From Shewanella jiangmenensis (GTDB lineage Bacteria; Pseudomonadota; Gammaproteobacteria; Enterobacterales; Shewanellaceae), in NCBI RefSeq assembly GCF_018596335.1, contig NZ_JAHEPS010000002.1:682001-746000 (forward strand): 64,000 nt of DNA, written 5' to 3'. The notes under the pieces are model-generated. The model saw only the letters and a list, made by a program, of their open reading frames with translations. It had not been told where the DNA came from and did not search any database. The translations under genes were made by a program, and so were the position numbers. Shown here piece by piece: positions 45,449 to 54,314 of this stretch (position 1 is the first letter of the stretch; the number at the start of each line of letters is the position of its first letter).

Positions 45449-46345
45449 CTATTGCTGGCGTGCCAGTCCTTCTGCGGCAACCAGTTCAAGGTAGCGCTGC
45501 AGCCGGCGAGAATTGGCGCTGCCACGGCGATAGGCACCAAACAGCGGCCGCTTGAGCCCCTCGGCGCCGAGGCGCACGCTGGCAAGGCTTAAACCCTGCG
45601 ACTCGCTGATAGACCAGTTCGGCAACGCGGCAATGCCTTCCTGACAGGCGATGCGCTGCAGCAGTACCGAAGTCAGATCGCAGGTCTTTTGCACCCCGGG
45701 CGCAATGCCGGCCGGCTCCATAAAAAGCCGGAACAAATCGAGCCGCTCCAGCGGCACCGGGTAGCTTATCACCGGCAAGCCTTCGAGATCCGTTGGCAGA
45801 ACATGGGGTTTGGCCGCCAGCGGATGATCCTTGGCAACCACTAACCTTACTTCAAAATCAAACAAATGCTGATAGGCGAGCTGGTGGCCGGGCACGGGAT
45901 CTGAGGTCAGCACTATATCCAGCTCTCCGGACTCCAGTGCGTTCAGCGAATCAAACAGATGACGGCTTGAGAGATCCAAATCGGCATCCGGATATTCGGC
46001 GCGAAAGTTTTCCATCACCGGCATCAGCCAGCGAAAACAGCTGTGACATTCAATGCCAACCCTGAGCAGGCTGTCGTCCTGCTCAAGCCCTTTGCGTAGT
46101 ACAGATTCGGTTTCCATGACCCGTGGCAGAATTTCTTCGGCCAGATGCAGCAGGCGTGCGCCTTCCTGGGTAAAGGAAAGGGGTTTGCTCTTTCTTACGA
46201 ACACCGGGGAGTTGATGCGGGTTTCCAGCTCTTTAATCTGATGTGACAGAGCCGACTGGGTTACGAACCGCTTTTTGGCCGCGGCTGCCAGACTGCCACT
46301 CTCTTTCAGTGCCATCAGGGTGCGAAGGTGTCTTAGCTCTATCAT
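45449..46345 (-). CDS. metR: LysR-type activator of methionine biosynthesis
   Basis: A 298-residue LysR protein; the HTH is at residues 3-62 (IELRHLRTLMALKESGSL, FVTQSALSHQIKELE). Divergent from metE with MetR and MetJ sites between them, as in E. coli, where MetR with homocysteine activates metE and is autoregulated. Length matches MetR (about 300). Confidence 0.93.
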   Translation of the reverse strand: MIELRHLRTLMALKESGSLAAAAKKRFVTQSALSHQIKELETRINSPVFVRKSKPLSFTQEGARLLHLAEEILPRVMETESVLRKGLEQDDSLLRVGIECHSCFRWLMPVMENFRAEYPDADLDLSSRHLFDSLNALESGELDIVLTSDPVPGHQLAYQHLFDFEVRLVVAKDHPLAAKPHVLPTDLEGLPVISYPVPLERLDLFRLFMEPAGIAPGVQKTCDLTSVLLQRIACQEGIAALPNWSISESQGLSLASVRLGAEGLKRPLFGAYRRGSANSRRLQRYLELVAAEGLARQQ

Positions 46346-46357
46346 CTCTACTCCACA

Positions 46358-46370
46358 TGAAGTTTGTTCA
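46358..46370. promoter_or_regulatory. MetR binding site, proximal to metR
   Basis: TGAA-GTTTG-TTCA is a perfect match to the TGAA-N5-TTCA consensus. It lies 12 bp upstream of the metR start, so it would mediate autoregulation. Confidence 0.75.
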
Positions 46371-46418
46371 TGTTGCCCGTGAACGCAATTCGTTTGCTGC
46401 CCAGAAGACTATCACAAT

Positions 46419-46442
46419 AAACTTCTAGACGTCCAGACGCCT
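46419..46442. promoter_or_regulatory. MetJ operator (met boxes) between metR and metE
   Basis: Adjacent 8-mers AAACTTCT, AGACGTCC and AGACGCCT match AGACGTCT at 6, 7 and 7 of 8 positions, in the metR-metE gap. Confidence 0.75.
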
Positions 46443-46444
46443 GT

Positions 46445-46457
46445 TGAAATTGTTTAA
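46445..46457. promoter_or_regulatory. MetR-like site, proximal to metE
   Basis: TGAA-ATTGT-TTAA, one mismatch to TGAA-N5-TTCA, within a larger dyad TGTT-GAAATTGTTT-AACA, next to the met boxes and 52 bp before metE. Confidence 0.6.
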
Positions 46458-46508
46458 CAGCGCGCTTGCTCTGAAATCGGCTCATATTACACCAATAAGG
46501 TATACAAT

Positions 46509-48779
46509 ATGCAATTAAATAGTCTTGGCTTTCCACGGATAGGACGCCGCCGTGAACTCAAATTTGCGTTGGAGCAATATTGGCGTGGTGAATTGCCACA
46601 GCAAGAACTGCAGGACATCGCCAAAGCGCTGCGCCACACCCATTGGCAGTGGCAGGCCGACGCTGGGGTAGAACGTCTGCCTGTGGGGGATTTTGCCTAT
46701 TACGATCAGGTTCTTACATTGGCGGCAACCTTAAATGCTATCCCTGCGCGTCACCGTGATGGCGACAAGGTGGATCTGGACACCCTGTTCCGGGTTGCCC
46801 GCGGCCGCGCCCCCAGCGGCACACCGGCGCCGGCGGCGGAGATGACCAAATACTTCAACACCAACTATCACTACATAGTGCCTGAGTTGACTGAAGGTCA
46901 GCGCTTCTCCATCGCCTGGGAGCAGTATTTTGATGAGGTGGAGGAAGTGAAGGCGCTTGGGTACGACCCAAAACCTTGCCTGCTTGGGCCGGTTTCATTC
47001 CTTTATTTATCCAAAGCTTATGGCAGTGAGTTTGACAAGTTAACCCTGCTGCCGGCGCTGCTTGAAACCTACACTGAGCTCCTTGGGCGCTTTGCCGGGC
47101 AGGGCGTAAGCTGGGTACAGATTGAAGAGCCTGTGCTGGCACTCGATTTGGATGCGCCCTGGCTGGATGCCCTCAAACAGAGCTTTGATGCGCTCAGTGC
47201 GCTGAAGATAAAGCTGCTGCTGACCAGTTACTACGGCAGCATCGCCCATCATGCTGAGCTGATTGCCGGTTTACCGGTGGCGGGGCTGCATCTGGATCTG
47301 GTGTCGGCGCCGGAGCAACTCTCGGTATTCCTTTCAAGGCTTGGCGCATCTCAGGTGCTGAGCCTTGGGGTGGTCAACGGCCGTAACGTGTGGGCGGCAG
47401 ATCTTGATGTGATTGCCGAGCGTCTTCTGCCGGTGGCGCGGGATTTGGGTGAGCGGCTTTGGCTTGCGACCTCGTGCTCGCTGCTGCACTCGCCGGTGGA
47501 TCTGGCGCTGGAAACTTCGCTTGCGCCAGAACTTAAGCGTCAGCTCGCATTCGCAAGACAAAAGCTGATTGAGCTTCGAAGCCTTAAAACGCTGCTGACC
47601 AATCCAGACTCAGATGAGGCCAGGGCTGTGGTGAAAGAGTGTATCAGCCGCCGCGCCCAGCGTGAGCGTGCCGCCAATCCTGCAGTCCAGGCGAGGCTTG
47701 CCGGGCTCACCGCTTCGGATTACGAGCGTGACAGCGCCTTTCCCGAGCGCCAGCAACAGCAGCAGGCAAGGTTAAAGTTGCCGCTGCTGCCAACCACCAC
47801 CATTGGTTCATTTCCGCAAACGCCGGCCATCCGGGCGCTGCGTAACCGGTTTCGCAAGGGCGAGTTAACGGCGCTGGAGTACGATAATCAGCTTAAGCAA
47901 GTGTGCCGCGACACCATAGAGCGCCAGCTCAAACTCGGTATCGACGTGCTGGTGCACGGTGAAGCCGAGCGCAACGACATGGTGGAATACTTTGGTGAGC
48001 AGCTCTGCGGTGTTGGTTTTACCAAAAATGGTTGGGTGCAGAGCTATGGCAGCCGCTGCGTCAAACCGCCGCTGATTTATGGCGATGTATCGCGGCCACA
48101 GCCGATGACGCTGGACTGGGCCCGCTACGCCCAAAGCCTGACCGATAAGCCTGTTAAGGGCATGCTGACCGGCCCTGTGACCATATTGCACTGGTCGTTT
48201 GCCCGCGAAGACATCAGCCGCGACACCATTTGTAAGCAGATTGCGCTGGCTATCCGCGATGAAGTGGCCGACCTTGAGCGTGCCGGTATTGCGATTATTC
48301 AAATCGATGAACCGGCGTTTCGTGAAGGTTTGCCGCTGCGTAAACAGGATTGGCAGGCCTACCTTGACTGGGCGGTGGACTCATTCAAACTCAGCGCCGC
48401 CTGTGTAAAGGATGACACACAAATCCACACCCACATGTGCTACAGCGAGTTTAATGACACCATAGGCGCGATCGCCGCCATGGATGCGGATGTGATTACC
48501 ATCGAAACCAGCCGCTCGGCGATGGAGCTTTTGAACGCTTTTGAAGAGTTTGATTATCCGGCTGAAATTGGCCCGGGTGTATATGACATTCACTCGCCAA
48601 ACACCCCCGAAGTGGAGGCCATGGTGGCGCTGATGGAGCGCGCGGCGCGGCGTATTGCCATCCGCCAGCTGTGGGTTAATCCGGACTGCGGCCTTAAAAC
48701 CCGCACCTGGGATGAGGTGGAGCCTGCGCTTCGAAACATGGTGGCAGCGACCCGCGAGCTGCGTCGCCGCCTCGGTTAA
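46509..48779 (+). CDS. metE: Cobalamin-independent methionine synthase
   Basis: A 756-residue enzyme that methylates homocysteine with 5-methyltetrahydropteroyltri-L-glutamate, without B12. The N-terminal domain runs to about 390. The C-terminal catalytic domain has [53 protein letters not shown], and the zinc ligands in HTHMCYSEF and [11 protein letters not shown]. Length is standard (E. coli 753). AAGG is about 8 nt before the ATG. With btuB in the window, the cell can switch between MetE and B12-dependent MetH. Confidence 0.96.
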   Translation: MQLNSLGFPRIGRRRELKFALEQYWRGELPQQELQDIAKALRHTHWQWQADAGVERLPVGDFAYYDQVLTLAATLNAIPARHRDGDKVDLDTLFRVARGRAPSGTPAPAAEMTKYFNTNYHYIVPELTEGQRFSIAWEQYFDEVEEVKALGYDPKPCLLGPVSFLYLSKAYGSEFDKLTLLPALLETYTELLGRFAGQGVSWVQIEEPVLALDLDAPWLDALKQSFDALSALKIKLLLTSYYGSIAHHAELIAGLPVAGLHLDLVSAPEQLSVFLSRLGASQVLSLGVVNGRNVWAADLDVIAERLLPVARDLGERLWLATSCSLLHSPVDLALETSLAPELKRQLAFARQKLIELRSLKTLLTNPDSDEARAVVKECISRRAQRERAANPAVQARLAGLTASDYERDSAFPERQQQQQARLKLPLLPTTTIGSFPQTPAIRALRNRFRKGELTALEYDNQLKQVCRDTIERQLKLGIDVLVHGEAERNDMVEYFGEQLCGVGFTKNGWVQSYGSRCVKPPLIYGDVSRPQPMTLDWARYAQSLTDKPVKGMLTGPVTILHWSFAREDISRDTICKQIALAIRDEVADLERAGIAIIQIDEPAFREGLPLRKQDWQAYLDWAVDSFKLSAACVKDDTQIHTHMCYSEFNDTIGAIAAMDADVITIETSRSAMELLNAFEEFDYPAEIGPGVYDIHSPNTPEVEAMVALMERAARRIAIRQLWVNPDCGLKTRTWDEVEPALRNMVAATRELRRRLG

Positions 48780-48892
48780 CCTTCTGGCCTGCGTGTTATC
48801 AAGGGTTTGATGCCGTTGCGCCAGTGGTTAATGGCATCTTGATTGCCTTAGGCCATGCAATAGAATCGCTGATATCAAGCCTTGGTAAGGTT

Positions 48893-48920
48893 AAAAAAAT
48901 AGCCCCGCACTGCGGGGCTA
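48893..48920 (-). terminator. Minus-strand intrinsic terminator upstream of the dodecin gene
   Basis: TAGCCCCGC-ACT-GCGGGGCTA. A run of seven As to its left becomes a U-tract on the minus strand, while the plus-strand side has no T-run. It therefore fits queG, not metE; the queG transcript would cross the dodecin gene in antisense. Confidence 0.6.
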
Positions 48921-48952
48921 TACTCATAGGGCACCTTAAACGGAGATACCCT

Positions 48953-49165
48953 ATGAATCATGTTTACAAAATCATCGAAGTCACAGGTTCTTCCAGCCAA
49001 AGCAGTGACGATGCCATCCGCAATGCTGTCGCTGCAGCCGCCCAGTCATTACACCATTTACGCTGGTTTGAAGTGATTGAAACCCGTGGACATCTTGAGT
49101 CAGGCCTGATTGCCCACTGGCAGGTAACGGTGAAAATCGGCTTTACCCTGGATAATACGCCCTAG
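48953..49165 (+). CDS. Dodecin family flavin-binding protein
   Basis: A 70-residue protein matching dodecin over its full length: [36 protein letters not shown] and WQVTVKIGF. Dodecins form hollow dodecamers that bind flavin pairs for storage or protection; the Trp in LRWFEV and Gln in HWQV fit the flavin-binding positions. GGAGAT precedes the ATG at 48953; the ORF extends further upstream through the hairpin without support. Confidence 0.93.
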   Translation: MNHVYKIIEVTGSSSQSSDDAIRNAVAAAAQSLHHLRWFEVIETRGHLESGLIAHWQVTVKIGFTLDNTP

Positions 49166-49167
49166 GA

Positions 49168-50445
49168 TCAGGCGTCTCTGGGCATGCCTTTTTCGATGGC
49201 GCGCACCAGCCTTGCTGTTTGGCGGCTTTCGGCGCCGTCGCCCGCCAGCTGACGCTTTAGTGCCCAGCGAACATGCTCGGCAACCATCTCATCAAGGCTT
49301 GCATCTTCAAGGCGTGCGTTCAGCCTGGCAATAATGTCCGGGCTTGAGGGCGCGTTGCCAAGGGCTACGGCGATATTGCGCTGCCAGCGCGCAAACCCGA
49401 TGCGGCGGATGGCGCTGCCTTCGGTTTGTTTTAAAAATGTTGCCTCGTCCCAGTCAAAGAGTTCAATCAAAGGCGGTAAGCGCAGCGCCGGGCGGGTTTG
49501 AAAGTCCAGCTCCCGGCTTAATGGCGCTTCGCTGTTGACCGGGCAAGCAAGCTGGCAGTCGTCACAGCCGTATATGCGGTTACCCATGAGCGGGCGAAGC
49601 TCCTCGGGAATAGCGCCCTGCAGCTCGATGGTGAGGTAGGAGATGCAGCGCCTTGCGTCCACCACATAGGGCTCGACAATGGCGCCCGTGGGGCAACTCT
49701 TGATGCAGGCCACACACTGACCGCACTCTTCCTTAACCGCAATATCCACCGGCAGCGGCAGATTGACCAAAAGCTCACCCAGGAAAAACCAGCTGCCCGC
49801 GCCGCGGCTTAAAATCAGCGAGTGCTTGCCGGTCCAGCCGATGCCGGCTTTTTCGGCGAGCGGCCGCTCGAGGATGGGCGCCGAGTCGACAAAGGGGCGC
49901 GAGCCTGAATCGGGTAAGCCTTGCGCTTTGAGCCATTCATCTATCATGTCGCCAAGTTTCTTTAGGCGGCTTCGAATGAGTTTGTGATAGTCGCGCCCAC
50001 CGGCATAGCGGGAAATGTAGCCAAGCTTTGGGTCGCGAAGATTGGCGGCAAAGCGCGCATCTTCGGGCAGGTAATCCATTCGTGCGGCAATGACCCTGAT
50101 CGTGCCGGGATGAAGCTCTGCAGGCCGTGCCCGCATCAAGCCGTGGTTTGCCATGTAGCCCATTTCGCCGTGGTAATCCTTCTCGAGCCAGTCGAGAAAC
50201 GGCGCCTCATGTTCGCTAAGGTCTGTATCGGTAATGCCAATATGGGCAAAACCGAGGGACTTCCCCCAGGTTTTGATAAGGCTTGCAAGCTCGGTGAGTG
50301 CCTGTGGGCTCGGGTGCTTTGGCTCAGGCGCCTGTGCTTCTTGCTTGGGGGCTTCTTCCTTTGAGGCTTCTTGCTTTGTGGCTTCCTGATGTGTGGATCC
50401 GGGCGCTGGATGGGCGGGGCTTGGCGTAGTCATAGGCGATATCAT
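49168..50445 (-). CDS. queG: Epoxyqueuosine reductase with repeat-expanded N-terminus
   Basis: About 425 residues. The B12-dependent iron-sulfur enzyme makes queuosine from epoxyqueuosine in tRNA. The core starts LASLIKTWGKSLGFAHIGIT; LEKDYHGEMGYM and two 4Fe-4S clusters are visible (CGQCVACIKSCPTGAI and CDDCQLACPVN), followed by HEAT-like helices. The N-terminal 45 residues hold a four-unit EATKQ-type repeat not needed by the family. Start uncertain: ATG at 50445 or 50433, neither with a good ribosome site. It needs cobalamin, as does MetH, so it benefits from the btuB locus. Confidence 0.92.
   Translation of the reverse strand: MISPMTTPSPAHPAPGSTHQEATKQEASKEEAPKQEAQAPEPKHPSPQALTELASLIKTWGKSLGFAHIGITDTDLSEHEAPFLDWLEKDYHGEMGYMANHGLMRARPAELHPGTIRVIAARMDYLPEDARFAANLRDPKLGYISRYAGGRDYHKLIRSRLKKLGDMIDEWLKAQGLPDSGSRPFVDSAPILERPLAEKAGIGWTGKHSLILSRGAGSWFFLGELLVNLPLPVDIAVKEECGQCVACIKSCPTGAIVEPYVVDARRCISYLTIELQGAIPEELRPLMGNRIYGCDDCQLACPVNSEAPLSRELDFQTRPALRLPPLIELFDWDEATFLKQTEGSAIRRIGFARWQRNIAVALGNAPSSPDIIARLNARLEDASLDEMVAEHVRWALKRQLAGDGAESRQTARLVRAIEKGMPRDA
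50336..50395 (-). repeat. Tandem repeat, 4 x 15 bp, 5' end of queG
   Basis: Units GCTTCTTGCTTGGGG, GCTTCTTCCTTTGAG, GCTTCTTGCTTTGTG and GCTTCCTGATGTGTG every 15 bp from 50336; on the minus strand they encode 5-residue units rich in Glu, Ala and Lys. Confidence 0.9.
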
Positions 50446-50544
50446 TGAAGGACTGCGCAGATGATAGCAGTTTTGCACTCGCTCGTCAGGCGCTTGCGCC
50501 GCTGGTGGCTTTGGCCTTGGCACACTACTATTGGAGTTAATTGA

Positions 50545-51399
50545 GTGAACGCCATTTGCGGGGCAAGCGGCCTGATGTCGACAGTAATGCGTTTTTGCTG
50601 CTTCTTTCTGATTGGGCTGCTGAGTCCGCTTGGCGCGCTTGCGGACGACCCCGGGCTTGAGCGGGAGTCACTGCGTTTTCTTACCGAGCCCTTGCCACCG
50701 TTAAGTTTCCTTGAGCTTGAAACCCCGACCGGCTTTGCCGTTGAGTTGGTTGAGGCACTTAAAGTCGAGCTCGGTGAGCCCGGCGATATTGAAGTGCTGC
50801 CCTGGGCGCGTGCTTACAACATCGCTTCCCGCGAATCCAATGTGCTGCTGTTTTCCACCGCGCTGCGTGAAAGCCGGCGCAGTTTGTTCGATTTTGTCGG
50901 CCCTATCGCGACGGCGAGAATCATGGTTTACAAGCGCAATGTCGATAGCGCGAGCCCACAGGATCTGCAGGCCGCCGCCAAACTTGGCAGCCTCGGGGTG
51001 TACCGCGGCTCACCGGCCGAGCGATTGTTGCAGCAGGCCGGTGTTGCCAATCTTGAGGTGTCGAGTTATCCGCTGCAGTCATTGCGTCAGTTGCTGGCAG
51101 GACACGTGCGCTTCTGGTGTCAGGTGGATTTGAGTGTGGCGCGGCTTTTGATGCAGGCGGGCACTGCTGAATCCAGCCTCACGCCGCTGTTTGAGCTTGA
51201 CCGGATTGAATTGTACCTGGCCTTTTCGGGCGGTACGCCCAGAGCGACGGTGGAGCGCTGGCATCAGGCGCTGGCGCGCTTGTATGAAGATGGTCGTTTG
51301 GCGGCCTTGTATCGCAAGTGGTTTTTACTGGAGCCTGTCGCCGCAGCGCCCCATATTTTGTGGCGCATTACGCCTGAAGGGAAGTCGGACGGGATCTAG
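50545..51399 (+). CDS. Periplasmic substrate-binding (SBP_bac_3-like) protein
   Basis: A 284-residue exported protein. The signal peptide ends near LGALADD; the mature part has the two-lobe fold of family 3 binding proteins (LRFLTEPLPPLSFLE, then GFAVELVEALKVEL, VLPWARAYNIASRESNVLLF). No ABC permease genes are nearby, so it may be a sensor-type orphan binding protein, as is frequent in Shewanella. The GTG at 50545 has TTGGAG 9 nt upstream; ATG at 50575 is an alternative. A repeat begins 3 bp after the stop. Confidence 0.8.
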   Translation: MNAICGASGLMSTVMRFCCFFLIGLLSPLGALADDPGLERESLRFLTEPLPPLSFLELETPTGFAVELVEALKVELGEPGDIEVLPWARAYNIASRESNVLLFSTALRESRRSLFDFVGPIATARIMVYKRNVDSASPQDLQAAAKLGSLGVYRGSPAERLLQQAGVANLEVSSYPLQSLRQLLAGHVRFWCQVDLSVARLLMQAGTAESSLTPLFELDRIELYLAFSGGTPRATVERWHQALARLYEDGRLAALYRKWFLLEPVAAAPHILWRITPEGKSDGI

Positions 51400-51401
51400 C
51401 A

Positions 51402-51460
51402 AGAAAAGTAAAAAGGGAAGTAAAAAGAAAAGTAAAAGGGACGTAAAAAGGAAAGTAAAC
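51402..51460 (+). repeat. Tandem repeat, 5 x 12 bp (one 11), right after the binding-protein gene
   Basis: Units AGAAAAGTAAAA, AGGGAAGTAAAA, AGAAAAGTAAAA, GGGACGTAAAA and AGGAAAGTAAAC from 51402, starting 3 bp after the stop codon. Confidence 0.85.
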
Positions 51461-51486
51461 AAAGGCTACACATATACATGCAGCTC

Positions 51487-51541
51487 AGCGGCTTTGATTT
51501 AGCGGCGTTGATTTAGCCGCTTTGATTTGGTGGCTTTGGGC
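51487..51541 (+). repeat. Tandem repeat, 4 x 14 bp, intergenic
   Basis: Units AGCGGCTTTGATTT, AGCGGCGTTGATTT, AGCCGCTTTGATTT and GGTGGCTTTGGGC between two convergent genes. Distinct in sequence from the array at 51402. Confidence 0.85.
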
Positions 51542-51576
51542 AAGCCGTCGCAATGCTTTACCGCTCAGATTGTTTA

Positions 51577-53532
51577 TCAGGCATGAGTGCTCGGATTGGT
51601 GTCCGGATTCTTGTCTGAATTGCTGTCTGTATTGGTGTCCGAATGATGTGGATCGGCTTCAACCCGGTTGCGGCCTTTGTTTTTGGCACGGTAAAGCGCG
51701 TGATCGGCGCGGTTAAGCAAACTGGAGAAGTTCTTATCGTTTTGTGTATCCAGACTCGCAACCCCGGCGCTGATACTCAAGGTGAGCTCAGGGGCGATAT
51801 CGCCAAGCTCAGCAAGTTCCACATGGCTTCTTAGGCGCTCGGCAATTTCCATCGCCTGTGTCAGCGTGGTACCCGGCAGCAATGCCAGAAACTCTTCACC
51901 GCCCACCCGGCCGACCAAATCCTGACGCCGCATCTGTGATGAACTGCATTTGGCTAAAGCCATCAGGGCTTTATCACCAACCTCGTGGCCAAAAAAGTCA
52001 TTGATTGCCTTGAAATGGTCGGCATCAAAAATAATCACCGACAGCGGATTGTTGGCGCTGGCGTCATTAAACAGCGACTCGCCTTTATGGTAGGTGTGGC
52101 GGCGGTTGGCAAGCTGCGTGAGATGATCTGTGTGCGCGAGTCGCTCCATCATCCGTGAGCGCTGAGCCTGCTTAAAGGCAAAGGCCGACACTATGACAAG
52201 AATGATGATACTCATGACGATAATAGTGAGCTGCAGCAGTTTGTTTTCTTTAAGGATCTCCATTTCCTTTTCGCGCAGCTGCTGGTTTTCAATCAATTGG
52301 CGGTTTTCATCGGCAATGCGCTCGGTATCAAAGCGGGTCCGCATCTCGGCGGTGCGCTGGGTTTGCAGCTGACTATCGAGCTCGGCATGGATGGTGTTAT
52401 GGATTTCGAGCGCATAAAAGGCGTTGGCCCAATCGTTTACGGCGGCATGGGCCTGGCTTTTCACCTGATACAATTCGGCCAGCCCGCGCCGGTTTTGCAG
52501 CTGCTGAAAACTCTCTTCACCGGCTTCGAGCAGCGGCAGGGCATCGGCCGCTTTTCCTTCAGCCAAAAGCACCTGAGCCATAAACATATTCATATAGGCA
52601 TAAAAAGCCGGATGCTCGGGTTTGATGTAGGGCAGCGCGGCATCAAGGTTGGTCTTGGCTTCTTTGATGCGATTGAGTTTTATCAGGCTGCCGCTCATGT
52701 TGACCCTGGTCGCGGCCGCATTGATTTTATCCTGCTGAGCTTCCCAGCCTTTGAGTACCTCGCGGTAGTAACTGAGCGCCTGCTCCTGGTCATCCATGAT
52801 TTCATAGGTAATGGCGATGTCGCCCTTGGTGGCGATAACCCCGGATACGTCTTCCTTGCGCTCGTACTTTTCAAGTACCTCTTTGTAGTAGCGGATGGCG
52901 GTGTCGGGATCGCCAAAGCGGCGGTAGCTGGTGGCCAGTTCCTGCAGGTTCAAGGTTGCCCAGTAAGGAAGGTTCAGGTTTTCATACATGTGCTGGGCTG
53001 TGATTAAATCTTCCAGCGCATCGGCAAAATTACCCTGATACGACAGCAAACCGCCGCGAACGCTGCGGGTGTCGGCAATCAGGCGGGGATCTTCCGATTG
53101 ATAAGCCAGGGCGACGGCATGGTTATAGTCGTCCATCGCCTCTGATACAAGGCCTTTTTGCTGACTATGCCAGCCACGGCACAGGGTCAGATCGGCCCTG
53201 GCGGGAATGTCAGACTGAATGGACGCGAGCTCAAGCTGCTCATTGGCATAACGGATGGCGTCATCGATAGCGGCGTCTTGGGTCAGATCGCGCACCCAGC
53301 AGCTGACCCGTTTCAGGCGCAGGCCGCGCTCTATGTCTTCACTGCTGATATTCTTTCGCAGCGTATCGAGATATTGCTGGGCTTTTTTTATGTCACTGCC
53401 GACCTCGCCACTCTCGAGTGTTTTGAAAATGGCATCAATCTCCTCCGTGGACAAAGTTGCGGCAACGGTCGACGAGGAGAGTGGCAGGCTGAAAACCAGC
53501 AAACACAACAAAGCGATGCAAGCGCGATTCAT
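51577..53532 (-). CDS. TPR-containing diguanylate cyclase (GGDEF)
   Basis: A 651-residue membrane protein. Signal peptide to about residue 24; TPR-like helical repeats fill the periplasmic part (30-400); a membrane helix is near 445-465 (LLQLTIIVMSIIILVIVSAF); the GGDEF domain is about 480-630. The catalytic motif is GGEEF, the metal site is in FDADHFKAINDFFGHEVGD, and an inhibitory I-site RRQD lies five residues before GGEEF, so product inhibition is likely. Makes cyclic di-GMP in response to an unknown periplasmic signal. The C-terminal tail is a repeat (S/T-D-x-N units). Confidence 0.92.
   Translation of the reverse strand: MNRACIALLCLLVFSLPLSSSTVAATLSTEEIDAIFKTLESGEVGSDIKKAQQYLDTLRKNISSEDIERGLRLKRVSCWVRDLTQDAAIDDAIRYANEQLELASIQSDIPARADLTLCRGWHSQQKGLVSEAMDDYNHAVALAYQSEDPRLIADTRSVRGGLLSYQGNFADALEDLITAQHMYENLNLPYWATLNLQELATSYRRFGDPDTAIRYYKEVLEKYERKEDVSGVIATKGDIAITYEIMDDQEQALSYYREVLKGWEAQQDKINAAATRVNMSGSLIKLNRIKEAKTNLDAALPYIKPEHPAFYAYMNMFMAQVLLAEGKAADALPLLEAGEESFQQLQNRRGLAELYQVKSQAHAAVNDWANAFYALEIHNTIHAELDSQLQTQRTAEMRTRFDTERIADENRQLIENQQLREKEMEILKENKLLQLTIIVMSIIILVIVSAFAFKQAQRSRMMERLAHTDHLTQLANRRHTYHKGESLFNDASANNPLSVIIFDADHFKAINDFFGHEVGDKALMALAKCSSSQMRRQDLVGRVGGEEFLALLPGTTLTQAMEIAERLRSHVELAELGDIAPELTLSISAGVASLDTQNDKNFSSLLNRADHALYRAKNKGRNRVEADPHHSDTNTDSNSDKNPDTNPSTHA
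51593..51651 (-). repeat. Tandem repeat, 5 x 12 bp, C-terminal tail of the GGDEF gene
   Basis: Units GGATTGGTGTCC, GGATTCTTGTCT, GAATTGCTGTCT, GTATTGGTGTCC and a partial, encoding 4-residue units such as SDTN, TDSN, SDKN and PDTN just after the cyclase domain. Confidence 0.9.
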
Positions 53533-53774
53533 GAATAGGTGTGCCGATATATTCTGGTGGCATTCTTATAGGTTAAATCATAACCGTATGTTATGACGTT
53601 TCCCAACAAAATTTTAATAGTTCCTTACAGTTAAAATTATCGTGTCTGCAGACGGGGCCGTTGAGTGGAATTTTGCTTTTGCGCCCCTGAATGTGTATAA
53701 GACTGCGCAAACGAATTTGCCCCGGACATTGGCCAATGCGGCCATGGCGTGTGGGTCATTGAGGAGATGAGTCG

Positions 53775-54209
53775 ATGTTTGAAATAACCGAAGCCTATCG
53801 CAGCCGCGCCCTTGAAGTGTCTGACCGGGTTGCCGGTCGGGTGATTGCCCTCGAGCGCCTGCCTGAAGGGCTGATGGCGGCGTACCGCAGCCTTTGCGAT
53901 GACCTGCTTGCCGATGAAACCGGCCGTTTTGGCTCGGCCTGGGACAGCCTGCCAAAGAGCGCGGCTTCCTTGTTTGAGCGCGCCGAATTTCATGGCTTTT
54001 ACCTTGCCAATGCCTGGATCCAATTGAGCATAGTTGCCAACGATATTTCCGAGCTGCAGGACACCGATGAGGCCATTGCCGAGCAGGAATACAATGGTTT
54101 GTACATCCGTGTGGCCGATGAAGCGCTGAAAGAGAGCCTTAAAAAACTCAAAAAAGCCCGCACCGACAAGAGCATGTTCAACAGCATGCGTGAGGTGATG
54201 GGCGCATAA
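53775..54209 (+). CDS. DUF3069-like protein
   Basis: A 144-residue helical cytoplasmic protein. The segment [20 protein letters not shown] and the lysine-rich C-terminus ([18 protein letters not shown]) resemble proteins I recall as DUF3069 of Shewanella and Vibrio, function unknown. A strong GAGGAG ribosome site precedes the ATG. Single gene with its own terminator. Confidence 0.65.
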   Translation: MFEITEAYRSRALEVSDRVAGRVIALERLPEGLMAAYRSLCDDLLADETGRFGSAWDSLPKSAASLFERAEFHGFYLANAWIQLSIVANDISELQDTDEAIAEQEYNGLYIRVADEALKESLKKLKKARTDKSMFNSMREVMGA

Positions 54210-54225
54210 GCGTCTAATCAGAACC

Positions 54226-54260
54226 ATAAAAAACGCCCGAACAGTTCGGGCGTTTTTTAT
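54226..54260. terminator. Bidirectional terminator between the DUF3069 gene and maeA
   Basis: Stem AACGCCCGAAC / GTTCGGGCGTT flanked by A- and T-tracts on both sides. Confidence 0.9.
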
Positions 54261-54314
54261 GGCGTCAGCGACAAGCGCGGGACTTATTTGCACCTTAGTT
54301 AGAAGGAAGTGCCG

